Assembly (NCBI GenBank): GCA_944321335.1
Contig: CALUKX010000003.1
Coordinates: 1-64,000, forward strand
Source: an uncultured Phocaeicola sp.
GTDB taxonomy: Bacteria > Bacteroidota > Bacteroidia > Bacteroidales > Bacteroidaceae
Direction of reading: 5' to 3'
Length of the DNA stretch: 64,000 nt
How positions within the stretch are numbered: position 1 is the first letter of the stretch; each line of letters opens with the position of its first letter. The notes beneath the pieces are model-generated. The model made no database searches. It was given only the letters and a program-made list of their open reading frames with translations, and had not been told where the DNA came from. A program made the translations under genes and the position numbers. This document shows, one piece after another, positions 1 to 8,490 of the stretch.

Positions 1-79
1 TGACAAACTTTTCAAAGAACTCATTTTATTTACTGCCAGAGCCGCTTAGGCTGGGCTAATTTTTAACGAACTATTGTTT

Positions 80-101
80 AAGTAACAAAGTTACTTTTTT
101 T
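80..101 (+). terminator. Hairpin plus T-run, probable terminator
   Basis: A 7-bp perfect stem (AAGTAAC / GTTACTT) with a 3-base loop is followed directly by a run of T on the plus strand. It would end a transcript entering from the left of the window. No gene is visible between position 1 and 226. Confidence 0.5.
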
Positions 102-163
102 CGCTGAAAATACAAATTTTGAACGGCGGATTCACAGATATGACAATTGCTTGAATACAAAGA

Positions 164-200
164 AAACCGGATTCTTGAATCTTGTCCAATAATCCGGTTT
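164..200 (-). terminator. Terminator of the export operon
   Basis: Perfect 10-bp inverted repeat (AAACCGGATT at 164-173, AATCCGGTTT at 191-200) with a 17-base loop, just past the stop codon of the last permease gene. Read on the minus strand it is followed by TTTCTTTG. It marks the end of the operon, so a missing ATPase gene is unlikely to follow directly. Confidence 0.6.
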
Positions 201-226
201 CGTAAAGGTTGGTTTATGTGAAAAAG

Positions 227-2575
227 TTATTCGGTCTTGAGATTGTTTACCGGGTTTTCGTGGGTAATCTTCCGGCTGATGAGCCATACGCTTCCCAGTG
301 AGATGACGATGACCACGGCAAAGGCTATCAGCAGTACCCACCACGGCGTACTGTTTTCCAGTTTCAGCCATCCGTTGATGAGGTGGATGCCATAGATGGA
401 GAGCGGCAGGGCGATAACCAAGCTATAGGCCAGTGATTTCAACGTAAACTTCATCAGTGCCCATTGTTCCTGGTTGGAACTGGAGCCAAATACCTTTCGG
501 ATGGAAATGTCGCGCTTGCGTTGCGAGATGAAATAGATGCTCATGGCTGTCAGTCCGAGCAATGAGATAATCAAGGCCGCAAGGGTGAATACTTCGAGTA
601 CTTTTCGCAGCTGGATGAAGTTGTGGTATGTGTCTTTTTTCATGTCGTCATACCATTTGGCTTCGAAGAAATCACCGCCCACAAAGCTTCGGTAGAGGTC
701 ATCGGTCTGTTTCTTATAGGCAAGCAGTTCGCCATCGGTAAAGTCTACAGAAATGTCCCAGGGGTCGATGCTGTCGGTCGGTTCGATTTTCATGGTCAAC
801 GGATGAGGCGTATCGAATAGGGAGCGGATATGGAATGTATTGAACTTCCCGGCAATAAAACATTTGTTGCCGTACGGGTCTTCCATGTAATCTTTTATTC
901 CATAGGATTCCAACTCTTTCACGGTGTTCTCATCCAGAAGTCGGGGATATCTGTTGTCTATGTCAAGATGACGGTCTTCGATGATTCGTATACCATAAAT
1001 CTTCAAAAAAGCGGAATCGACGGTAAAGGTCTGGAAAGACATGTTGACCAACGAGTCGGCTACCTTTATCTGCATGGAGTTGTTGTTTCCTCCATCTATA
1101 GGCAGTCCTTGAGAGAAGGAGACTTCCTTGACGAAAGGCAGTCGCTTCAGTTCGTTCTTGAATGTCAGCAGCTTCTGCTTGTCGCATGCCGGGGTGTAGC
1201 AGAGGACGTTTCCGTATGAATAGCCTAACGGTGCGTTCAGTGTTCGGACAATCTGTACGGTGAGATAGAACGTACATCCCAGCATCGCAATGGTCAGTCC
1301 GCTTTGGAAGATGTTCAGCAGACGCAGATAGATAGCTTTGGTCTTGCGACGGAAAGTGCCTTTCACCACATCCATCGGATTGTAGTTGGAGAGGACGGTT
1401 GCAGGAACGAATCCGGAGAGGAATGACAATACCAAAAGCAGAATCACGTAGCAGCATACAATCAGCGGAGTAAGATTTCCTGAAAGATTCAGTTTGACTT
1501 CCAGTAAGTCCATAGCGAACGGTTCGACAGCCAGTGCAAGAACAAAGGCGAGTACCATAGCTATCAAGGTCAGTACAAACGATTCGCCGATCAGCCGCCA
1601 GAAGATATCCGGTCGGGAAGAACCTAGGAGCCGGCGTGTTGCCATTTCCTTGGCACGGTAGCTTGTCTGTGCCAGGCTCATGCTTACATAGTTGAATATT
1701 GCCATCAGCAGAATCAATATTCCGACGACAATGTAAATCAGAACCTTTTGGAAGCTGTAGTGGTTCAGTTCGCTGATTAGTTCCTTGTCACTGAAATAAA
1801 AATCGTGAAGCTTGATAAAGGAAGCCTTGTCTTCGTATCCATTTTTATAAAACCAGAAGAATCCTTTCAGAAAATTTACCACATCGTCTGACTTGCTGTT
1901 AAGGTCTGCTCCCGGTATCATTTTGAAGAACAGTGCGCTGGATGTAGCATTGCTCATATAAGTGTCTTCCGGCGAAGCATAATAGTTGAAGTCCTTTACG
2001 CGGGAGAAAGGGATGAACACGTCGACTTTGGATGGAATCAGTGAGTTGTCGAAATCATCGACTACTTCGCTGATGGTGAATATGGAGTGTACTCCGTCTT
2101 CTGTCAGTGACTTGCCAATCACGTCTTCTGTCCCGAACAGGCGGATGGCAGCCGAACGGGTGATGACTGCCTGTTCTTTGGAAACCATGGCTTGCCTGGA
2201 ATCGCCTCTGAGAAGAGGAAAGCCGAAGAAGTCGAAGAAGTTCTCCTTGACGAACATGGCACTTACCGTATAGAAACTGCCGTTTTGCAGGTATTTGAAG
2301 TCCATTGTTCCGGCCAGGGCGCACCAGTCGTCAATTTCAGGATACCGGCTTTGCAGGTGAGGGCCTAAATTATAGTGGCCACCGGCTGTGTTTCCGGCGC
2401 AGAATACATAGATGCGGTCGGCATCCTTGATGTCCTTGTCGACAGTGAGCTGCCTGTACACCATGTTGCCGATGAGCAGGACGAACATCAGGGAGATGCT
2501 CAGTCCGATTACATTGACAAATGTGAAGAGTTTGTTTCGGCTCAGATAAGTGAAGTATGTCTTTAGTCCTTTCAT
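227..2575 (-). CDS. FtsX/MacB-type ABC transporter permease (782 aa)
   Basis: Inner-membrane permease of the MacB/FtsX type, thought to move substrates or transmit force across the envelope without a classical transmembrane channel. An N-terminal membrane segment (about residues 17-37) is followed by a periplasmic domain of roughly 240 residues. A block of hydrophobic segments lies between about 283 and 445, then a second periplasmic domain, then three C-terminal segments (about 668-775). This is the duplicated FtsX layout common in Bacteroidetes proteins of 780-800 aa. It is the last gene of a five-gene minus-strand operon and follows a similar permease by 54 bases. No ATP-binding domain is fused to it. 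Substrate unknown. Confidence 0.88.
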   Translation of the reverse strand: MKGLKTYFTYLSRNKLFTFVNVIGLSISLMFVLLIGNMVYRQLTVDKDIKDADRIYVFCAGNTAGGHYNLGPHLQSRYPEIDDWCALAGTMDFKYLQNGSFYTVSAMFVKENFFDFFGFPLLRGDSRQAMVSKEQAVITRSAAIRLFGTEDVIGKSLTEDGVHSIFTISEVVDDFDNSLIPSKVDVFIPFSRVKDFNYYASPEDTYMSNATSSALFFKMIPGADLNSKSDDVVNFLKGFFWFYKNGYEDKASFIKLHDFYFSDKELISELNHYSFQKVLIYIVVGILILLMAIFNYVSMSLAQTSYRAKEMATRRLLGSSRPDIFWRLIGESFVLTLIAMVLAFVLALAVEPFAMDLLEVKLNLSGNLTPLIVCCYVILLLVLSFLSGFVPATVLSNYNPMDVVKGTFRRKTKAIYLRLLNIFQSGLTIAMLGCTFYLTVQIVRTLNAPLGYSYGNVLCYTPACDKQKLLTFKNELKRLPFVKEVSFSQGLPIDGGNNNSMQIKVADSLVNMSFQTFTVDSAFLKIYGIRIIEDRHLDIDNRYPRLLDENTVKELESYGIKDYMEDPYGNKCFIAGKFNTFHIRSLFDTPHPLTMKIEPTDSIDPWDISVDFTDGELLAYKKQTDDLYRSFVGGDFFEAKWYDDMKKDTYHNFIQLRKVLEVFTLAALIISLLGLTAMSIYFISQRKRDISIRKVFGSSSNQEQWALMKFTLKSLAYSLVIALPLSIYGIHLINGWLKLENSTPWWVLLIAFAVVIVISLGSVWLISRKITHENPVNNLKTE

Positions 2576-2629
2576 GATTCTGTTGTTAAAGGTTGGAGTC
2601 TTTGCGGCTCGGTTTGATTCTTGATTCGT

Positions 2630-4984
2630 CTATTCTGTCTTGATGGAATTTATCGGGTTCTCGTGTGCGTTCTTCCAACTTTGGTAAGTTACCGTAAGCA
2701 TGGTTACCAATGTAACGGCAAGGAAAGACACCACAAAAATCCACGGACTGATGTTTGTCTTTTCATTAAACGTCTGCAACCAATGGTTTCCCATCCACCA
2801 TCCGAACGGAGCTGCTACGATAAAGCAACCCAACAGAATCAGCAGGTAACGGCGGTTGAACATATAGAGGATTGCGCTTGTGCTGCTTCCCATAATCTTC
2901 CGTATACCGATTTCCTTGCGGCGGTACTCGCTCTCGAACATGGTCAGTCCGAATACCCCGATGAGGCTGATAATGATGGCAATCACGGAGAATACCACAA
3001 TCTGCCGGATAAACAGTTTTTCTTTCCAGTACGTGTTTTCCAATACCTGGTTCATGAAACGGATTTCGGCTGTATCTGCCGCTTTGTCGAATTTCATCAG
3101 CACACGGCGGATATCATCTCTTACTGCCAGCTGGTCGGATTCTTTGGCTACACGGATGTTCAGGACGAAATTCCATCCCCATCCTTTATGCGCATCGCCC
3201 ATAATGAAGAAAGCCATCGGATTCTCGTCGTCGTTGTTGCGGAACGAAGTATATTTGATGTTCTCACAGATACCTACCACCGGGAAATCATTGGGGTATA
3301 GCTGTTCGCCTACTTTTATCCAGGGATATTTCTTACGGGCGGCCTCGTTGAAGATATATACGTCGCCATCCGTCGAATTGAAGTTACGTCCTTCCGTTAT
3401 CTTGATTCCCATCACATCCAGGTAATGATAGTCCACCGGGAGGCAGTTGAAGTACATGGTCTTCTCACCTTCACCACGTCCCCAACCCATGTAATTGTCG
3501 TACGAGCTGAGTACGAATCTGGAAACCGCCACTCCTTTCACTCCCGAAAGTTGGTTCAGTTCATTGATGATGGCAGCTTGCTGGCGCTGCATCGGAACAG
3601 TCATGTTGCAGACGATGATTTCATCTTTTGCGTATCCGTAACGACTGTTTTGGATGAAATAACTCTGCAGGTACATGATACCTACGGCAATAATCAGCAC
3701 GAAGGAGACGAAGAACTGGACGCAGACCAGTGAGGTTCGCAGGATACGTCCTTTTGGGGAAAGGCCGAAAGAACCTTTCAATACGAGTGCCGGAGGGAAG
3801 GAGGTGGCATACTGTGCCGGATAAAGTCCTCCCAGGATACCGGCTATGATGCTGATTGCCAGCAATACAACCAACAAAGGCAGATGGTTGCTGATACTTG
3901 CATCCGACTGTATCAATTCCTGCAGGCTCGAGTTGCAGAACAAATAAATCCATCCGCATGCCAGCAGGAAAGCGATGAGACTCAGACAGATGCTCTCCAT
4001 GACTAGGCTTCGTTTCAGCATTCCGATGGTGGCTCCCATTACCCGCTGTGTATTGATGCTCTTGATGCGCATCGGAGTTTCCGCCAGATTGAAGTTCGTG
4101 AAGTTGATGGTAGCGATTACCACAATCAGGATGGCGATGCAGAACAACAGATAAACGCTGGTCATGTTGCTTGCAGCCTTGCTCAGCAAAGTCGAGAAAT
4201 GAATTTCATCCCACGGAATCAGCTTGACGAAGTCATCTTTGATATCATCGCCGTCTGTCAGCTTTTCCTTGAAATCCTTTGCTATACCTTTGATGATTTC
4301 TTGCTTGACTTGTTCCGGCGTACTACCTTCCTGTATTTTGATGAATGTCCTGAAGCTCCATTCCGACCAGCTTTCCTTGTAAGATTGGTCGGGATTGTTC
4401 ATGTAGACAGCATTCGGAAGGGAGGTGTTTTTCGGGAAGTCTTTATAGACTCCGGCAACGGTCATTTCATTATTGAAGAATGATCTTCCTTTGAAGAAAT
4501 GTTTTCCTACTGCTTGGGTTGTATTGAACAATTGCTTGGCAAGTGATTCGGGTATCAATACCTTGTTTTGCTCTGTAACGGCATCCGCATTCCCGGCAAT
4601 CATTTCCGGCTGGAAGACTTCCATAAAATTATCGAATCCCATATAGAAAGGATATCGGATGATGTTGTCGCCATATTGAAGGTCGTCGTCACCAGTGAAC
4701 TGGTCGATGCTGTAGCTCTTGATGTATGATGACTGGTCAACCAGAAGTTTGGCAAGCGGATAGCAAGTAAATCCTATGTATTCGTTGATGTCATCGCGGA
4801 AAATCAAGACTTGATAGATACGGTCGTGGTCCTTGATGCCTTTGTTGTATGTATACTCGTAAACCACCTGTGTCATGATGATAAAGAAGGACGCAAAGGC
4901 GATGCTCAACCCGATCAAGTTGAGAATGCTGGCGGTAAAGAAGCGCCTGAAGGTATGTGTGAAGTTTCGGAGCAACGTTTTCAT
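2630..4984 (-). CDS. FtsX/MacB-type ABC transporter permease (784 aa)
   Basis: Second permease of the same type and size as its downstream neighbour, but clearly diverged from it. Both have the N-terminal membrane anchor, large periplasmic domain, FtsX block (a motif near residue 300 reads NFTNFNLAE), second periplasmic domain and C-terminal FtsX block ending in ENPINSIKTE. Near-identical C-terminal tails (ENPVNNLKTE in the neighbour) support a shared origin. The two may form a heterodimer. It begins 14 bases after the DUF2807 gene, so it is co-transcribed. An ATPase partner must be encoded elsewhere, because none is present in this operon. Confidence 0.88.
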   Translation of the reverse strand: MKTLLRNFTHTFRRFFTASILNLIGLSIAFASFFIIMTQVVYEYTYNKGIKDHDRIYQVLIFRDDINEYIGFTCYPLAKLLVDQSSYIKSYSIDQFTGDDDLQYGDNIIRYPFYMGFDNFMEVFQPEMIAGNADAVTEQNKVLIPESLAKQLFNTTQAVGKHFFKGRSFFNNEMTVAGVYKDFPKNTSLPNAVYMNNPDQSYKESWSEWSFRTFIKIQEGSTPEQVKQEIIKGIAKDFKEKLTDGDDIKDDFVKLIPWDEIHFSTLLSKAASNMTSVYLLFCIAILIVVIATINFTNFNLAETPMRIKSINTQRVMGATIGMLKRSLVMESICLSLIAFLLACGWIYLFCNSSLQELIQSDASISNHLPLLVVLLAISIIAGILGGLYPAQYATSFPPALVLKGSFGLSPKGRILRTSLVCVQFFVSFVLIIAVGIMYLQSYFIQNSRYGYAKDEIIVCNMTVPMQRQQAAIINELNQLSGVKGVAVSRFVLSSYDNYMGWGRGEGEKTMYFNCLPVDYHYLDVMGIKITEGRNFNSTDGDVYIFNEAARKKYPWIKVGEQLYPNDFPVVGICENIKYTSFRNNDDENPMAFFIMGDAHKGWGWNFVLNIRVAKESDQLAVRDDIRRVLMKFDKAADTAEIRFMNQVLENTYWKEKLFIRQIVVFSVIAIIISLIGVFGLTMFESEYRRKEIGIRKIMGSSTSAILYMFNRRYLLILLGCFIVAAPFGWWMGNHWLQTFNEKTNISPWIFVVSFLAVTLVTMLTVTYQSWKNAHENPINSIKTE

Positions 4985-4998
4985 AATTCCCTTGTTGG

Positions 4999-5640
4999 TT
5001 ACTTGTTCTCGATTTTCAAGTCACTTTTATCGATACTGCCTACACCGTCGCGTGAAATGTCGGCGGTCTTGACTTTTCCGCTCAATATCATGGAGCCTAC
5101 ACCGTTGACTGTTGCGGTCAGCTTATCAGCGAATACATTTACTTTGGCTTTTCCTACACCGTCCAGGTTTACGGTCGCCTTGTTGCAGTGCAAGTCATTG
5201 ACTTCGAGCTTGCCTACGCCATCCACATCGAATACGATGTTGTCGGCGTCCAGGCGTTCTTTGCAGATGAACGAACCTACACCCTGAAAATAGACCTTGC
5301 TCAATGACGGGGCGGTGATATGAAGGGTTATCCCGTTCTTTATGTTGCGGGACTGGGTATCGAAACGGATGCTCAGCTTGCCGTCCGCTACGGTCGTTTC
5401 AGTATGTTTCACGTAGCGGGTTTCTCCTTCAATCTTGCAGGAGTAGGTGTTTGCTTGGGTGAAATAAATTGTCCCTACACTTTTGATATCCATGATATGG
5501 AAGTCCTTTACGTCACGTGTCTCTTTCATTGGAGTTGTGTCGCCTTCGTCACCCTTGTCGGATTTGGCAGAAACACAGCTGGTGGTACAAGTCAGGAACA
5601 GGGTTGCCATCAGAATGGCATTATGGAATAATGTTTTCAT
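4999..5640 (-). CDS. DUF2807 (head GIN domain) exported protein
   Basis: 213 aa. The N terminus is a signal sequence with a Cys at about 22 (TTSC), so it may be a lipoprotein. The C-terminal half carries five GVG motifs at about residues 120, 141, 161, 180 and 199, spaced 19-21 residues, alternating with short beta-type stretches. This is the repeat of the DUF2807/head GIN family, which folds as a beta-helix-like stack and has no firmly established function. It lies between the adaptor (9-base gap) and the permeases (14-base gap), so it should be made with the efflux complex. The slot is one where I would have expected the ATPase. Confidence 0.8.
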   Translation of the reverse strand: MKTLFHNAILMATLFLTCTTSCVSAKSDKGDEGDTTPMKETRDVKDFHIMDIKSVGTIYFTQANTYSCKIEGETRYVKHTETTVADGKLSIRFDTQSRNIKNGITLHITAPSLSKVYFQGVGSFICKERLDADNIVFDVDGVGKLEVNDLHCNKATVNLDGVGKAKVNVFADKLTATVNGVGSMILSGKVKTADISRDGVGSIDKSDLKIENK

Positions 5641-5648
5641 AATTTTCT

Positions 5649-6899
5649 TTATTTTAAAATCAATACTTCGTTGTCTTTATAGCTTTCATAACCCGAAACG
5701 ATAACACGTTCGCCTTTTTCCAGTCCTTCCAATACTTCGTAGTACTGCGGGTTCTGTCGTCCGATACGGATTTTGCGGCGATAGGCCTTGCTACCGTCCT
5801 TGTCGACCACGAAAATCCAGTTGCCGCCGGTTACCTGGAAGAAGGTTCCCTTCGGTATCAGGACACTTTCGGTCGGTTCGCCCAGCTGCAGGTCGATGTA
5901 ATAGGTCTGTCCGCTTCGGATGTTTTCCGGGCGTTTGCCTTCGAATACCAGGTCGGTGCGGAAGCGGCCGTCGCGTACTTCCGGATAAACCTTGCGTACC
6001 TTCAGGTGGAAGGTGCTTCCCTGGCGTTCGAAACTGCCCGGCAGTCCGTTGTTCACACGGTCGATGTAGTGCTCGTCAATCATTGCCTCAATCTTGAAAT
6101 CAGAAAGGTCGTTGATTTGTCCCACCATCTGTCCGGCGTTGATATTCTGTCCGAGTTCGGCATCCAGCAAGCCCAACTCGCCGTCGATGGTAGCGCGGAC
6201 TTCCAGCTTGTCTTTCCGTTCACGGATGAGCAACACGTTCTTGCGCATGTTCTGCAAGTTGTCCTCCATCTGGTCCATCTGTATGCTGCGGTAGATGGAA
6301 TCCTGCTGCAGGCGCTGGGTAATCAAGCCGTGCTTCTTCTGTGAAACCTCGTAGTCTTCTTTCGCCTGCAGATACTCTTCGCGGCTGATGAGACGTTCAT
6401 TGTACAGACGGGTGTATTGCTGATACGTACGTTTCTTGCGCTGGGTATCGATGTCCAACTGCACCTTTTCGGTCTCGTTGTTCAGCTTGTCCTGCTGCAT
6501 CGTTACCTGTGTGTTACGAAGCAAGTTCTGTTTTTCTGCCAGCTCTGATTCCGCGTTCAGAATCTGCAAGTCGAGGTTGGAATTGCTGAGACGCAAAATT
6601 ACATCACCTTTCTTTACGTGGGCACCTTCCTCCACTACTTTTTCGCGTACTATACCACCTTCTTCCGGACTGAGCTGGACCACTGAAATAGGCTGCACTT
6701 GTCCGTTGAGACGGATGTAATCGTTGAATTTTCCGTAAGTGACATCGGCAATATTCAACGCCTTTCCATCTACTCTCAGGGTCGAAGCGTGATTGCCGAA
6801 AATGATCCATCCTACCAAGAGAAGTACAGCGACTCCTCCGATGATATAAGGGAGATGTTTCTTCTGAATTCCTTTTTTCTTTTCAATCTGTATATCCAT
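5649..6899 (-). CDS. HlyD/MacA-type periplasmic adaptor
   Basis: 416-aa membrane fusion protein that would bridge the inner-membrane permeases and the TolC-like channel. It has a short cytoplasmic N terminus, one membrane segment (about residues 18-36), a split lipoyl domain (VQLSPEEGGIVREKVVEEGAHVKKGDVILRL), a long alpha-helical coiled coil (about 105-225) and a C-terminal beta-barrel with the typical GLEKGERVIVSGYE ending. The gap to the upstream tolC-like gene is 32 bases. The order outer-membrane channel, adaptor, then permeases is usual for these Bacteroides export operons. Confidence 0.9.
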   Translation of the reverse strand: MDIQIEKKKGIQKKHLPYIIGGVAVLLLVGWIIFGNHASTLRVDGKALNIADVTYGKFNDYIRLNGQVQPISVVQLSPEEGGIVREKVVEEGAHVKKGDVILRLSNSNLDLQILNAESELAEKQNLLRNTQVTMQQDKLNNETEKVQLDIDTQRKKRTYQQYTRLYNERLISREEYLQAKEDYEVSQKKHGLITQRLQQDSIYRSIQMDQMEDNLQNMRKNVLLIRERKDKLEVRATIDGELGLLDAELGQNINAGQMVGQINDLSDFKIEAMIDEHYIDRVNNGLPGSFERQGSTFHLKVRKVYPEVRDGRFRTDLVFEGKRPENIRSGQTYYIDLQLGEPTESVLIPKGTFFQVTGGNWIFVVDKDGSKAYRRKIRIGRQNPQYYEVLEGLEKGERVIVSGYESYKDNEVLILK

Positions 6900-6931
6900 A
6901 GTGTTTATCTGTTAGCTTGTAAATGTTCGGT

Positions 6932-8290
6932 TTATTGGTTGCAGCGGATAATATCTTCTCCTTTATAATAATCTACCAGGCGGCATTTCATCAGGTAGGT
7001 CAGCTTGCTCTGTAGTAACAAGGTCTGGCTTTCCAACAGGATAGCTGCATTGTTCTGTACGTCGAGAGAAGTCATCAATCCCTCTTCGTACTTGCGTCGG
7101 GTTACATGGTAGGCGATGGAATCCGATTCAACCTTCTTTTCCATCTGGAGGGTTTCTTTCAGATAACCTTCCTTATCCTGTACAGCCTGTTGGATAAGTT
7201 TATGTAACTCTTCCTTCTGTTCTTCGTACTGCTCGTTGGCGATACGATAGTTGTTCCGTGCTTTCTTGATATTGACGGATCCGGACAAGCGGTTGAAGAT
7301 GGGGATACTCATGCTGATACCGAAATATTGTCCGAAATTGTTTTCGAACTGCTTGTTGAAACTTGGGTAATCTTTCTTATGCAGTTCCTTGTAGTAAGAT
7401 GTGGAAATCCCTCCGAAAAAAGCGATGCTCGGCAAAACATCTGCCCACGACATCTTTTTCCTGATATTGGCGATTTTTTTGTTCAGTTCGGCCTGACGTA
7501 AGGTCGGGTTGAAGGTCAGGGCCATGTGGTAAATCTCTTCCGCACGTTCCTGATCTAACGAAATATAATGAAGTGCTTGTGTATTGAGTATCGTGGTGTC
7601 AAGTACCAATGTGTCGTTGGTCGGAAAATTCATCTTCTGTTTCAAGGTCAGCATAGCTGTTGCATATAAATTCTGCTGACGGGTCAGATTGTAGGCATCG
7701 GTCGCTTTCTGAGCCGCCATTTGCGCTACATCGGCCTGTCCTTTCAGCCCTAGCGCTTCGAACTGTTGTGTCTTGTACAACAAAGAATCGCTTTCCATGA
7801 ATTTCTGATGTGCCAGACGGGTGGTTCCATAATAATAGAGTGCATCGATGTAAGCCTGGAATGTTTCGAGTGCGGTGTTGTCTCTGGCTTCCTGCAAGGC
7901 TGCCTTGCCTAAAAGCATCGCTGCATTGGCACGACGTAGTTCATTTATCAGATTTCCTCCCTGAAAAAGAGCGATGGAACCCTCCAATGAATAAGCGTTG
8001 TTGAAGGTTGATATATTATTATAGGTATTGGTCTCCGGGTCTACCGAACGACCGAAATTGTATTGTACGCCGGTCGAGCCTGAAATGCCCGGAAGAAAAT
8101 TTCCGATGGCCTTGATACGGTCCATCCGGTAGTTGTCGGCTTCCAGTTTCTTCTGCTTGACCGTACGGTTGTGGACAACCGCATAAGCCATACAGCTGTC
8201 GACATCCCAAGCCTGTTGTGCTGCAGTGCCTATGCTGGAGCTTCCCCATGCCAGCAACAATGAAACGGTTATTATCTTTTTTGTTTTCAT
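6932..8290 (-). CDS. TolC-family outer membrane efflux protein
   Basis: 452 aa, with a signal peptide ending near AAQQA (about residue 25). The alpha-helical, coiled-coil-rich body has two internally similar halves typical of OEP/TolC channels, including a barrel region in each half (for example GSTGVQYNFGRSVDP near 70-85 and FGQYFGISMSIPIFNR near 320). It is the first gene of the minus-strand export operon. The region upstream holds a sigma-54-type promoter and an inverted repeat, and faces the regulator genes. Confidence 0.9.
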   Translation of the reverse strand: MKTKKIITVSLLLAWGSSSIGTAAQQAWDVDSCMAYAVVHNRTVKQKKLEADNYRMDRIKAIGNFLPGISGSTGVQYNFGRSVDPETNTYNNISTFNNAYSLEGSIALFQGGNLINELRRANAAMLLGKAALQEARDNTALETFQAYIDALYYYGTTRLAHQKFMESDSLLYKTQQFEALGLKGQADVAQMAAQKATDAYNLTRQQNLYATAMLTLKQKMNFPTNDTLVLDTTILNTQALHYISLDQERAEEIYHMALTFNPTLRQAELNKKIANIRKKMSWADVLPSIAFFGGISTSYYKELHKKDYPSFNKQFENNFGQYFGISMSIPIFNRLSGSVNIKKARNNYRIANEQYEEQKEELHKLIQQAVQDKEGYLKETLQMEKKVESDSIAYHVTRRKYEEGLMTSLDVQNNAAILLESQTLLLQSKLTYLMKCRLVDYYKGEDIIRCNQ

Positions 8291-8318
8291 ACGATATCTG
8301 ATTATTCATTAAATTATA

Positions 8319-8335
8319 ATCAAATATCGTGCCAA
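8319..8335 (-). promoter_or_regulatory. Sigma-54 (-24/-12) promoter of the export operon
   Basis: On the minus strand the sequence reads TGGCACG (8334-8328), four bases, then TTGA (8323-8320). It matches the -24 block of the RpoN consensus fully and the -12 block (TTGC) at three of four bases. The predicted start lies about 18 bases before the tolC-like ATG. The adjacent divergent gene is a sigma-54-dependent activator. Confidence 0.72.
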
Positions 8336-8388
8336 ACTGCTAACTTACTGATTTTTAGCGTATATACGATTTTAGCTATTTTGAGAAG

Positions 8389-8427
8389 TGTCAAAAAATT
8401 AGACACCTACTGTCTAATATTTTGTCA
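8389..8427. promoter_or_regulatory. Inverted repeat, candidate activator binding site (UAS)
   Basis: Two 17-base arms (TGTCAAAAAATTAGACA at 8389-8405 and TGTCTAATATTTTGTCA at 8411-8427) are inverted copies at 15 of 17 positions, with a 5-base spacer. The site lies about 80-120 bases upstream of the predicted sigma-54 start, the normal enhancer distance for NtrC-type activators, and just upstream of the regulator's own promoter. It could serve both activation and autoregulation. Confidence 0.6.
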
Positions 8428-8436
8428 CTTGTTTCA

Positions 8437-8467
8437 TTGGGGAGCAAATCTATTTTATTTATTTTTG
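8437..8467 (+). promoter_or_regulatory. Housekeeping-type promoter of the regulator-kinase pair
   Basis: TTG at 8437-8439, a 20-base spacer, then TATTTTTG (TAnnTTTG) at 8460-8467. This fits the Bacteroides primary sigma factor consensus. The start would be about 8474, giving a short leader before the ATG at 8491. Confidence 0.6.
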
Positions 8468-8490
8468 TAGCAATATAAGTTAAAAATGTT

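Noticed and set aside
8389..8427. Inverted repeat in the regulator gap read as a terminator
   Set aside because: It lies between divergent genes with no transcript to end and no T-run of the right kind; a protein site fits better.
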